In this document: piece after piece, positions 24,441 through 32,731 of the stretch
Layout: each line of letters starts with the position of its first letter
How positions within the stretch are numbered: the first letter of the stretch is position 1
Origin: Microbacterium esteraromaticum
GTDB taxonomy: Bacteria > Actinomycetota > Actinomycetes > Actinomycetales > Microbacteriaceae
Direction of reading: 5' to 3'
Assembly (NCBI RefSeq): GCF_017303215.1
Contig: NZ_JAEMWU010000001.1
Span: 744,001 to 808,000, forward strand
DNA length: 64,000 bases
Notes under the pieces: generated by a model
Told to the model about the DNA's origin: nothing
Seen by the model: only the letters and a program-made list of their open reading frames with translations
The model's database searches: none
Translations under genes and position numbers: made by a program

Positions 24441-25505
24441 ATGGCGGATTCTCTCAGCGCTGACGGAGTCTCGACGACACGTCGACGGCCGACTCTGCGG
24501 ATGGTGGCCGAACGGGCCGGGGTGTCGACGGCGACCGTGTCGTACGTCTTCTCGGGCCGTGACGGGGTGTCCGGGGCCGGTGTGGCCCCGGACACCATCC
24601 GGCGCGTGCGAGAAGCCGCCGAACAGCTCAACTACCGGCCGAACCGCTCGGCGCGCGCCATGCGCACCGGGCGCACCGAGACGGTGCAGCTGGCCCTGCA
24701 CATGCTGAGCGATCCGTGGGCGCTCGCGGTCGCCGACGCGGTCAACGCCGAGGCGAAGCAGCACGACCTGACGACGCTGATCCTCGCGGACGGCGACTGG
24801 CACGCGGCACTCGATCGCATCGAGTGCGATGTGGCCTATCTCGATCAGGCTCCCGACACTGAGCCCGGTCGCCGTCACCTGGCAGACCTGGTCGAGCGCG
24901 GTCAGCGCCTGGTGGTGTTCTCGGAGACGCTCGAGCCCAACGGGTTCGATGTGATCCGCTCCGAGGCGCTGCCGGGCTGCGAACTGGCGATGGATCACCT
25001 GCTTGAGCGGCATGTCGAGATCGGCTGCCTGGCCGCCGAGAGCATGCTGGCCACCGATGACCGCTCCCGGTACAGCGTGTACCAGGAGAAGATGGCCGCT
25101 CACGGGTTGACGGTCGACCCGTCGTGGGTGCAGAGCTACACCACGACGCACGCGAGTGCGTTCGAGGCCGCGGTGGCGCTGCTGTCGTCGCCGCGGCGCC
25201 CGACCGCGGTGTACGCGACGACCGACTTCGCGGCCATCGCGGTGATCAACGCCGCCCACATGCTGGGCCTGCGCGTGCCGCACGACCTCGCGGTGACGGG
25301 TGTGGGCAACACGCCCCATGCGGCATCCGTCGCTCCCACGCTCACCACTGTCGGACCCACCGACTTCTACGTACGTCAGGCGAAGGTGATCGTCGACCGG
25401 GCCCTGGCCGACGACACCGACCCGACGCGCCTGCATGAATTCCCGTGGTCGCTGTTCCCCGGCGGCTCCACTGACCTCGACGCCCCGGGCGCGACACGGC
25501 TGTGA
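24441..25505 (+). CDS. LacI-family regulator of the first ABC operon
   Basis: This 354-residue repressor has an N-terminal HTH and hinge helix (RMVAERAGVSTATVSYVFSGRDGVS, then LNYRPNRSARAMRTG) and a periplasmic-binding-like effector domain. Unusually, DGVSGAGVAPDT lengthens the segment between the recognition helix and the hinge. It is the fourth gene of the operon, starting 3 bases after the permease stop, and most likely binds the operator at 21235-21260 and possibly the sulfatase site at 19753. Confidence 0.9.
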   Translation: MADSLSADGVSTTRRRPTLRMVAERAGVSTATVSYVFSGRDGVSGAGVAPDTIRRVREAAEQLNYRPNRSARAMRTGRTETVQLALHMLSDPWALAVADAVNAEAKQHDLTTLILADGDWHAALDRIECDVAYLDQAPDTEPGRRHLADLVERGQRLVVFSETLEPNGFDVIRSEALPGCELAMDHLLERHVEIGCLAAESMLATDDRSRYSVYQEKMAAHGLTVDPSWVQSYTTTHASAFEAAVALLSSPRRPTAVYATTDFAAIAVINAAHMLGLRVPHDLAVTGVGNTPHAASVAPTLTTVGPTDFYVRQAKVIVDRALADDTDPTRLHEFPWSLFPGGSTDLDAPGATRL

Positions 25506-25528
25506 CGAAGAAATCAGAAGGAGAACTC

Positions 25529-26701
25529 TTGGACCTCAAGATCGGCATCATCGGATTCGGTGCCCGCGCATCGCTGCGCAGAGAAGTGCATCGTCCCGAA
25601 GAGGGATCGCGCGTGACCGCGGTCTGCGATCCCGCCGAACGCGCCCGTGAAGACGCACGTCGTGAACTGCCCGACGCGCTGATCACCGACTCACTGGACG
25701 AGCTGCTGGCATCCGGCGTCGACGCCGTCATGGTGCTCACGCCCGACAACACGCACGCCGAGATCAGCATCCGTGCCCTCGAGGCGGGCGTGCCGGTGTT
25801 CTGCGAGAAGCCGCTGGCGATCGACCTCGCCGACGCCGACGCGATGCTCGAGACCGCCCGCCGCACCGGCACCCGCCTGTACATCGGGCACAACATGCGC
25901 CACATGCCCGTTGTGACGCTCATGCGCCGACTGATCCAAGAGGGACGCATCGGTGAGGTGAAGGCCGTGTGGTGCCGTCACTTCGTCGGCCATGGCGGCG
26001 ACTACTACTTCAAGGACTGGCACGCCGACCGCACCCGCACGACGGGGCTGCTGCTGCAGAAGGGCGCGCACGACATCGACGTGATTCACTGGCTCGCCGG
26101 TGCGTACACCGAGCAGGTCGCCGCGATGGGTGAGCTGAGTGTGTACGGCGGCATCGACGACCGCCGTGACCGCACGGGCGAGCGGATGCCAGACTGGTTC
26201 AGCCTCGACAACTGGCCGCCGACCTCGCTCGACGGGCTGCACCCCACGGTCGACGTCGAGGACATCTCGATGGTCAACATGCGCCTCGCGGGTGGTGTGA
26301 TGGCCTCGTACCAGCAGTGCCACTTCACCCCTGACTACTGGCGCAACTACACCGTGATCGGCACCGAGGGGCGCATCGAGAACATCGGCGACTCGTCGGG
26401 TGGCGAGGTGCGTCTGTGGAACCGTCGTCACCGCGGCTACGCCGAAGCCGACGAGACGTTCCCGATCGAGTCGGCCCCGGATGCCGGACACGACGGCGCC
26501 GATGGTCTGCTCGTGGCCGAGTTCCTGCGCTTCGTGCGTGACGGCGGTCTCACTGAGACGTCGCCGGTCGCCGCGCGCGAATCGGTCGCCGCGGGCATCC
26601 TCGCGACGCAGTCGCTGCGTGCCGACGGCTCCGCGATCGATGTGCCGGCGCTCGACGAGGATCTCGTCGCCTACTTCGCCCGCGGCCAGGTCGAGGCCTG
26701 A
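25529..26701 (+). CDS. Gfo/Idh/MocA-family oxidoreductase
   Basis: This protein of about 390 residues begins LDLKIGIIGFGARASLRREV, a Rossmann NAD(P) site. The family signature EKPLAIDLADADAML and the following GHNMRHMPVVTLMRRLI support an enzyme that oxidises a sugar or cyclitol derivative. I prefer the TTG at 25529 because AGAAGGAGA (25517-25525) is well placed for it; the GTG at 25502 overlaps the LacI stop and lacks a ribosome site. It is the last gene of the operon and is followed by a terminator hairpin. Confidence 0.88.
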   Translation: MDLKIGIIGFGARASLRREVHRPEEGSRVTAVCDPAERAREDARRELPDALITDSLDELLASGVDAVMVLTPDNTHAEISIRALEAGVPVFCEKPLAIDLADADAMLETARRTGTRLYIGHNMRHMPVVTLMRRLIQEGRIGEVKAVWCRHFVGHGGDYYFKDWHADRTRTTGLLLQKGAHDIDVIHWLAGAYTEQVAAMGELSVYGGIDDRRDRTGERMPDWFSLDNWPPTSLDGLHPTVDVEDISMVNMRLAGGVMASYQQCHFTPDYWRNYTVIGTEGRIENIGDSSGGEVRLWNRRHRGYAEADETFPIESAPDAGHDGADGLLVAEFLRFVRDGGLTETSPVAARESVAAGILATQSLRADGSAIDVPALDEDLVAYFARGQVEA

Positions 26702-26706
26702 GCCGC

Positions 26707-26745
26707 GAACGGCCCCGCCCCGTGCAGACGGAGGCGGGGCCGTTC
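26707..26745 (+). terminator. Terminator between convergent genes
   Basis: A perfect 13-bp stem (GAACGGCCCCGCC with GGCGGGGCCGTTC) and a 13-base loop lie just after the oxidoreductase stop. The hairpin is G+C-rich and followed by a weak T-containing stretch. Confidence 0.8.
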
Positions 26746-26804
26746 TGCATTCCTCGGCGGGAACGGTGCGGGCAGAGCCGGAGGCAGTGCGGTGGGCGAC
26801 GGCG

Positions 26805-27887
26805 TCAGTGCGCCGGGGCAGCCACCGAGTCGCGGTGCACCAGGTAGGTGCCCAGCGTCACGACCTCGTCGGGGTCGCGCGAGAAGGCGTCGCGGTCGGC
26901 GAGAGCCGCGCGCAGCGCTTCGCGGCCGAGCTGTTCGAGCGGCACGTGCACGGTGGTCAGCTTCGGCGTGAGATCGGTGGCCAGGGGAGTGTCATCGTAT
27001 GCGGCGACGGACATGTCGTCGGGAATCCGCAGGCCGGCCTCGGCGAGGGCTTCGTAGACGCCCGCGGCGATGGTCTCGTTTACCGCGAGGATCGCCGTGG
27101 CGCCGGTGCTCTCGCCCAGCAGGGCTGCCGTGGAAGTGCGGCCGGAGTGCCGACCGAATCCGTCCATGCGAATCAGCGTCTCGTCGATCTCGATGCCCCG
27201 TGCCGTCAGTGCGCGCAGATAGCCGTCGAGGCGGCTGCGCATGGCGGGAAGCGTGCGCCGTCCGCCCACCAGGGCGATCCGGCGGTGCCCGACCCCGATC
27301 AGGTGCTCGGTGATCGCGAACGCGCCACCCTCGTTGTCGTAGGCGACGGTGCGACTGGGGCTCGGCTGGGGCAGTGGCGGATGCGCGCAGAGCACGAGAC
27401 GGCTGCCCATGCCCTCCAGCGACTCGGCGCGCTGCGCCAGCAGGCGGTGGTACGAGGGCTCGTCGCGGGCGCCGCTGACGACGATGACGGCGTCGACGCG
27501 CTGCTCGCGCATGCGGTCGATCAGCGCCATCTCGCGCTCCGGCTCCCCGCTGGTGGTCGCGACGATCAGCAGGCGCCCGGCCTCTGCGGCTGCCTGCTCG
27601 AGACCATGGATCAGGTAGCCGAAGAACGGGTCGACGATCTCGGGCACGACGACGCCGATGATCTCGGTGCCGGCCCTGGTGAGCGCCCGGGCATTGGCGT
27701 TGGCCGCGTAGCCCAGTTTCGCGACGGCCCGCATCACCCGGTCGCGGGTGGCGGCGGCAACGGGGTAGTTGCCGTTGAGAACGCGCGAGACCGTCGCCGT
27801 CGACACCGACGCCAGTTCGGCCACGTCGCTGATCGTGGCTGCGCGTCGGTGCGCGGTGCGCTGTGCGGGGTCAGCTGGTGATGACAC
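26805..27887 (-). CDS. LacI-family regulator (second)
   Basis: This 360-residue repressor shows the HTH ATISDVAELASVSTATVSRVLNG and hinge LGYAANANARALTR, then a full effector domain ending at DSVAAPAH. It starts with GTG and has a GAGGG ribosome site. It faces the first operon but lies directly beside the D-2-hydroxyacid dehydrogenase gene on the same strand. I infer that it controls the dehydrogenase, the second ABC operon and perhaps the fucosidase through the shared 19-base sites at 28936 and 29057. Confidence 0.9.
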   Translation of the reverse strand: MSSPADPAQRTAHRRAATISDVAELASVSTATVSRVLNGNYPVAAATRDRVMRAVAKLGYAANANARALTRAGTEIIGVVVPEIVDPFFGYLIHGLEQAAAEAGRLLIVATTSGEPEREMALIDRMREQRVDAVIVVSGARDEPSYHRLLAQRAESLEGMGSRLVLCAHPPLPQPSPSRTVAYDNEGGAFAITEHLIGVGHRRIALVGGRRTLPAMRSRLDGYLRALTARGIEIDETLIRMDGFGRHSGRTSTAALLGESTGATAILAVNETIAAGVYEALAEAGLRIPDDMSVAAYDDTPLATDLTPKLTTVHVPLEQLGREALRAALADRDAFSRDPDEVVTLGTYLVHRDSVAAPAH

Positions 27888-27907
27888 GTTCCCTCGAGAC
27901 GAAGCGG

Positions 27908-28915
27908 CTACGCCATGATCGCGAAGTCTGCGGGGCGCACTTCGTGGTCGAATCTATCATCGGCGGCGAAGCGGGACACCTCTGCCACGGCCAGCTCGCC
28001 CAGCCGCGAGACCTCGTTGCCGAGCGCGCCGGCGATGTGCGGCGTGATGGTGACGTTCGGCAGCGTGTACAGCGGCGAATCCGCCGGCAGCGGTTCGGGG
28101 GCGACGACATCGAGGTAGGCGTCGATGCGCCCGGTGACCGCCTCGCGGGTCAGGGCGTCGGTGTCGATCAGCCCGCCGCGGGCGGTGTTGATCAGTACGG
28201 CACCGTCGCGCATCAGTGCCAGTTCCCGTGCGCCGATCATCCCTGCGGTGGTGTCGGTCAGAGGGGCGTGGATGCTGATGACAGCGCTGCGCCGGCACAG
28301 CTCGTCGAGGCTGACCAGCTCCGCGCCGAGTGCCTGTGCCTCTTCGGCCGAGATGTAGGGATCGCTGAGCAGCACGTGGGCGTCGATGCTGCGCAGCATC
28401 CGCAGCATCTCCCTGCCGACGCGGGACGCGCCGACCACGCCGACGGTCACTCCGTAGGCGCCGATCGGTGGCATCCGCCGGGTGTCTCGCGTGCCCTTGG
28501 TGGCGTGCAGTTGGGCGACGAAGCGGTTGGTGCGCTTGAGTCCGAGGATCGTGCAGGCGAATGCGAACTCGGCGACGGGTACGGCGTTGGCGCTGGCGCA
28601 GCTGCTGACGCGGATGCCGCGTTCGAGCACGAGCGGGTCGAGGAACAGGCGCACAGTGCCCGCGGCGTGGACGATCGCGCGCAGCGCGGTGGCGTCGTCG
28701 AGGGTCGTCAGGTCGATCGACGGTGCCCCCCAGCCGGTGATCAACAGATCGGTCTGCGCGAGAGCCGCTCTCGCGCGGTCGGAGCGCAGGTCGCCGAGCG
28801 GCGCGGGGTCGACGACGGTTGCGATGCGAGCGAGGCGCTCGAGCGTGTCGGGCAGGAAAGCCGCGGCGTGCGCTGCCTGGTCCATCGCGAAAGCGACGCG
28901 GGGCGGCGGGTTCAT
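27908..28915 (-). CDS. D-2-hydroxyacid dehydrogenase
   Basis: This 335-residue NAD-dependent enzyme interconverts 2-hydroxy acids and 2-keto acids. The Rossmann motif is VGVVGASRVGREMLRML, then ISIHAPLTDTT, LINTARGGLIDTDAL (catalytic Arg region), APEPLP (Glu) and TITPHIAGA (His). I start at MNPPPRVAF because GGAG lies 6 bases before it; in-frame Met codons further upstream approach the operator at 28936-28954. Its stop lies 20 bases before the LacI start, so the two probably share a transcript. The substrate may be an acid derived from sugar breakdown. Confidence 0.88.
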   Translation of the reverse strand: MNPPPRVAFAMDQAAHAAAFLPDTLERLARIATVVDPAPLGDLRSDRARAALAQTDLLITGWGAPSIDLTTLDDATALRAIVHAAGTVRLFLDPLVLERGIRVSSCASANAVPVAEFAFACTILGLKRTNRFVAQLHATKGTRDTRRMPPIGAYGVTVGVVGASRVGREMLRMLRSIDAHVLLSDPYISAEEAQALGAELVSLDELCRRSAVISIHAPLTDTTAGMIGARELALMRDGAVLINTARGGLIDTDALTREAVTGRIDAYLDVVAPEPLPADSPLYTLPNVTITPHIAGALGNEVSRLGELAVAEVSRFAADDRFDHEVRPADFAIMA

Positions 28916-28935
28916 GTACATCTCCATCGATCGAA

Positions 28936-28954
28936 AATAGTAACCGTTTTCTAT
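28936..28954 (-). promoter_or_regulatory. Shared 19-bp operator, dehydrogenase side
   Basis: On the minus strand it reads ATAGAAAACGGTTACTATT, matching the site at 29057-29075 at 17 of 19 positions. It lies just before the dehydrogenase start. A further imperfect site, GAAACGGGTTTC, lies at 28990-29001 between the two. Confidence 0.7.
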
Positions 28955-29024
28955 CAGGGTTTCGAGCGTCGGGGCAAACCGCACCGCTGGAAACGGGTTT
29001 CAAACGCACATGTGATCGCCGGCT

Positions 29025-29075
29025 TTGACACGTTGTGAGGATCTGGGCTACGTTGCATAGAAATCGCTTACTATT
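29025..29075 (+). promoter_or_regulatory. Promoter and operator of second ABC operon
   Basis: TTGACA (29025-29030), an 18-bp spacer and TACGTT (29049-29054) are followed by the operator ATAGAAATCGCTTACTATT at 29057-29075, which covers the expected transcription start. This is the strongest promoter match in the window. Confidence 0.75.
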
Positions 29076-29110
29076 CGGTACCACCCCACAACGACGTTCG
29101 GAGGATCGCG

Positions 29111-30139
29111 GTGACATCAGCACCCGTCGCGAGCAGACCTGCACCGTCTGCGCCTGAGTTGCCGCAGAACACCCCGCCGCCCGGCGCCCCGAGACGACCG
29201 CGGCGCGGTCGCAGAGCCGACACCAAGCTGAGCTTGCGTGCGCACCTGCGGCGCGACCGGATGATGCTGCTGATGGTGCTGCCCGGATTCCTGTACTTCG
29301 TGGTGTTCCACTGGCTGCCCATCCCCGGCAACATCATCGCCTTCGAGGACTATCAGCCCTACCTCGGCTTCTTCGACAGCGTCTGGGTCGGCCTCGACAA
29401 CTTCGCCATCGCGTTCACGGATCCGGCGTTCTGGTACGCGCTGCGCAACACGCTGGTGATCACCCTCATGCAGCTGGTGCTCTTCTTCCCGGTGCCGATC
29501 ATGCTCGCGTTGCTGCTGAACAGCATCATGTCGCCCGGGCTGAAGAAGTTCGTGCAGAGCGTGATCTACCTGCCGCACTTCCTCGGCTGGGTGATCATCA
29601 TCTCGATCTTCACGCAGATCCTGGGGCCCACGGGGGCGATCCCGAACCTGCTCGACTCGATGGGGCTGCCGCGCATCAGCCCGATGACCAACCCCGAGAC
29701 CTTTCCGCTGCTGGTGACCCTGCAGACGATCTGGAAGGACGCCGGCTGGGGCACCATCATGTTCCTCGCCGCCCTCGCCAGCATCGACGAGGAGCTCTAC
29801 GAGGCCGCCGCTGTCGACGGCGCGGGCCCGTGGCGGCGCATGTGGGCGATCACCATCCCCGGCATCATGCCCATCGTCATCCTGCTGCTGATCCTCAACC
29901 TCGGCACGGCCCTGTCGGTCGGCTTCGAGCAGATCATCCTGCAGCGCAACAACGTCGGCGCCGAGGCCGGTGAAGTGCTCGACACCTACGTCTACTTCCA
30001 CGGCATCGTCGACGGCCAATGGGGCACAGCCGCCGCGGTCGGACTCGTGAAGGGCGTCGTCGGACTGTTCCTGGTGCTCGGCGCCAACAAGCTCGCTCAC
30101 ATGTTCGGACAGGATGGGGTGTACTCCCGTGACCGTTGA
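29111..30139 (+). CDS. ABC permease, LplB type
   Basis: This 342-residue permease belongs to the LplB/YteP group that serves oligosaccharide importers, often for pectin-like or other complex glycans. A basic cytoplasmic tail precedes MMLLMVLPGFLYFVVFHWLPI, and the EAA loop reads LYEAAAVDGAGPWRRMWAITIPGI. About six membrane segments are present. The start is GTG with GGAGG at 29100-29104. It is the first gene of a four-gene operon. Confidence 0.92.
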   Translation: MTSAPVASRPAPSAPELPQNTPPPGAPRRPRRGRRADTKLSLRAHLRRDRMMLLMVLPGFLYFVVFHWLPIPGNIIAFEDYQPYLGFFDSVWVGLDNFAIAFTDPAFWYALRNTLVITLMQLVLFFPVPIMLALLLNSIMSPGLKKFVQSVIYLPHFLGWVIIISIFTQILGPTGAIPNLLDSMGLPRISPMTNPETFPLLVTLQTIWKDAGWGTIMFLAALASIDEELYEAAAVDGAGPWRRMWAITIPGIMPIVILLLILNLGTALSVGFEQIILQRNNVGAEAGEVLDTYVYFHGIVDGQWGTAAAVGLVKGVVGLFLVLGANKLAHMFGQDGVYSRDR

Positions 30140-31070
30140 CGCACCGACGACCGTCGTGAACCTCGGCGAGAAGAAGGCCCGCAAGCTCACCTCCAGCCGG
30201 CGACCGGTGTGGATGGAGAAGCCCTCCGCCGCCACGCAGGGGGTCAAGGGCCTGGTGCTGCTGCTGATCTGCATCGCCGTGATCTATCCGTTCATGATCG
30301 TGATCGGCACCAGCCTGTCGACGCAGGAGGAGATCGCCCGCAACAACGGCTTCGTGCTGTTTCCGGCCGAGCCGACCCTCGCGGCATATCAGACGATCTT
30401 CGCCGGCGGCATCGTCACCGAGGCGCTGCTGCGCAGCGTTGGCATCACGCTCGTCGGCACTGCGCTGTCGGTGACACTGACCGTGCTGATGGCCTACGGG
30501 CTCTCACGCCGTGGCCTGCTCGGCGGCGGATTCTTCCTGATGACCGCCCTGCTGACCATGCTGTTCACGCCCGGCATCATCCCCACGTTCCTGGTGGTCA
30601 AGGAACTCGGAATGCTCGACACCTATGCGGCACTGATCCTGCCAACGGCGCTCTCGGCCTTCAATCTCGTCATCGTGCGCTCGTTCATGATGGGCATCCC
30701 CAGCGAGCTCACCGAGGCGGCACGCCTCGACGGGGCGGGCGACCTGCGCATCTTGTGGCACGTCGTGCTGCCGCTGTCGAAGGCCGTGATCGCGGTGGTC
30801 GGTCTGTTCTACGCCGTCGGCTACTGGAACGCCTTCTTCAACGCGATGCTCTACGTCGACAGTGACAAGTGGCCGTTGGCCATGGTGCTGCGGCAGTACG
30901 TGCTGTTGGGCTCATCGATCGACCAGAGCGCCGCGGCCGAAATCGCCGCCCCCAGCCAAGCGATCCAGATGGCCGTCATCGTCATCAGCATCGTGCCGAT
31001 CCTGTGCGTCTACCCGTTCCTGCAGAAGTACTTCACCAAGGGTGTGCTCACCGGAGCCATCAAGGGCTGA
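30129..31070 (+). CDS. ABC permease, YtcP type
   Basis: This permease of about 313 residues is the partner of the LplB-type protein. The EAA loop is LTEAARLDGAGDLRILWHVVLPLSKA, and the C-terminus ends YFTKGVLTGAIKG, the usual YtcP ending. The GTG at 30129 overlaps the upstream gene by 11 bases; an upstream start at 30114 is possible. Confidence 0.92.
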   Translation: MTVDAPTTVVNLGEKKARKLTSSRRPVWMEKPSAATQGVKGLVLLLICIAVIYPFMIVIGTSLSTQEEIARNNGFVLFPAEPTLAAYQTIFAGGIVTEALLRSVGITLVGTALSVTLTVLMAYGLSRRGLLGGGFFLMTALLTMLFTPGIIPTFLVVKELGMLDTYAALILPTALSAFNLVIVRSFMMGIPSELTEAARLDGAGDLRILWHVVLPLSKAVIAVVGLFYAVGYWNAFFNAMLYVDSDKWPLAMVLRQYVLLGSSIDQSAAAEIAAPSQAIQMAVIVISIVPILCVYPFLQKYFTKGVLTGAIKG

Positions 31071-31097
31071 ACACCCATTCGTCAGAGAGGACTGAAC

Positions 31098-32729
31098 ATG
31101 TCAATCAGTGATTTCACCGCCGACCGGCGCACCTTCTTCAAGGTCGCGGGCCTCGGCATCCTCGGCGCCGCTGCGGCGGGGTCGTTGGTCGGCTGCGGAA
31201 CGCGGCAGGAGCTCGTCGTCTCGAGCGCCGACTCTGTGAAGCTGCCCGCGTTCGTGAAGGCGGACGGGCTGGTCGCCGACCTGGCCGGCACCGCCGAGGG
31301 CGTGCCCGCCGCGTTCTTCAACTACCCGAAGAACCCGGTGCGCACCGTCAGCACTCCGCCGCTCAAGGGTGAGACCTTCTCGGCGATCACCAACATCTTC
31401 GGACCGCCCCCGAACGGGCGCGACAAGAACCCGGCATGGCAGCAGATCGAGAGCCGCCTGGGCGGCAAGCTCGACATCTCGGCGGTCTCGTCGGACGACT
31501 TCACAGCGAAGATCAACACCACCATCGCCGGCAACGACGTGCCAGACATGATGCTCGATGACGGCGCATCGATTCCCGACATCATCGGCTTTCTGCAGGC
31601 CAAGTGCCAGGATCTGACGCCGTTCCTGTCGGGCGACGCGATCAAGGACTACCCGAACCTCGCCGCGATCCCCGAGCTGTACTGGCGACAGACCGTGCGC
31701 GACGGCAAGATCTACTTCCTGCCCATCCCGCGCGGCGGCGCGGGTGGCCTCGGCTTCTACAACGGCAACCGCTTCGCCGAGGTCGGTGTCAGTGACACCT
31801 CGAAGATCAAGAACGCCGACGAGTACCTGTCGGTCATGAAGGAGCTCACCAACGCCAAGGCGAACCGTTGGGCGTTCGGGTCGAGCGGTTTCGGACTGAG
31901 CGTGTTCCAGCAGCTGTTCGGCGTGCCGAACGTGTGGCGCGAAGAGAACGGCAAGCTCACCTACTTCGCCGAGACCGACGAGTTCCTCGAGGCGATCCAG
32001 TTCGTGCAGAAGGCTGCCGCTGCCGGCTACATCGTGCCCGGCAGCGAGGCGTGGACGAAGTCGCAGATGGTCAACGCGTTCACCAACGGCCAGGTGGCTC
32101 AGATCTACGACGGGTTGCCCGCGTACTTCAAGTCCGACGGCTACGGCGTCACCGTTCCCGGCTCGGCACCGTTCGTGCCGTTCGCCGCGGCCGGTGGCAA
32201 GCCCACCGCGTGGCTGGACAATGTCGTGTTCGGCCGCACCATGTTCAAGAAGAACGACGAGGCGTCGATCAAGAAGCTGCTGGGCGTCGCCAACCTGCTG
32301 GCCGCTCCGTTCGGCAGCGAGGAGTACCTGCTGATCAACTATGGCGTCGAGGGCACCGACTACACGCTCGACGGCAACGGTAACCCGTTGGCCACCGCCG
32401 ATGCGCTGGCAAACACGACCGTGCCGTGGAAGTACATCGCCGCGCCCAGCCCGGTGCTGTACCTGCCGCAGCAGGAGCAGGTGATCCGCACGACCCACGA
32501 GGCTTACTCCGCGCTGATCCCGACGGGCGTCGAGAACCCGACCGCCACCCTGTTCAGCCCGACCTTCGCCAAGAAGGGCAGCACCATGCGTCAGGGCATC
32601 ATGGACACCGCGATCAGCTACATCGCCGGCCGCAAGTCGTTCGACGACGTCAAGGCCTCGGTCGAGTCGTGGCGCACCGGCGGCGGCGACAAGGCCCGCA
32701 GCGAGTACGAGAAGGCGCTGGGCGCCTGA
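31098..32729 (+). CDS. Solute-binding protein, LplA type
   Basis: This 543-residue exported binding protein is longer than CUT1 sugar binders and typical of the LplA group. The N-terminus has a twin-arginine-like signal (DRRTFFKVAG) and a lipobox (SLVGC). The mature part carries NDVPDMMLDDGASIP and ends in a helical region. It delivers its ligand to the two preceding permeases. No ATPase gene is linked, as in the first operon. Confidence 0.9.
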   Translation: MSISDFTADRRTFFKVAGLGILGAAAAGSLVGCGTRQELVVSSADSVKLPAFVKADGLVADLAGTAEGVPAAFFNYPKNPVRTVSTPPLKGETFSAITNIFGPPPNGRDKNPAWQQIESRLGGKLDISAVSSDDFTAKINTTIAGNDVPDMMLDDGASIPDIIGFLQAKCQDLTPFLSGDAIKDYPNLAAIPELYWRQTVRDGKIYFLPIPRGGAGGLGFYNGNRFAEVGVSDTSKIKNADEYLSVMKELTNAKANRWAFGSSGFGLSVFQQLFGVPNVWREENGKLTYFAETDEFLEAIQFVQKAAAAGYIVPGSEAWTKSQMVNAFTNGQVAQIYDGLPAYFKSDGYGVTVPGSAPFVPFAAAGGKPTAWLDNVVFGRTMFKKNDEASIKKLLGVANLLAAPFGSEEYLLINYGVEGTDYTLDGNGNPLATADALANTTVPWKYIAAPSPVLYLPQQEQVIRTTHEAYSALIPTGVENPTATLFSPTFAKKGSTMRQGIMDTAISYIAGRKSFDDVKASVESWRTGGGDKARSEYEKALGA

Positions 32730-32731
32730 TC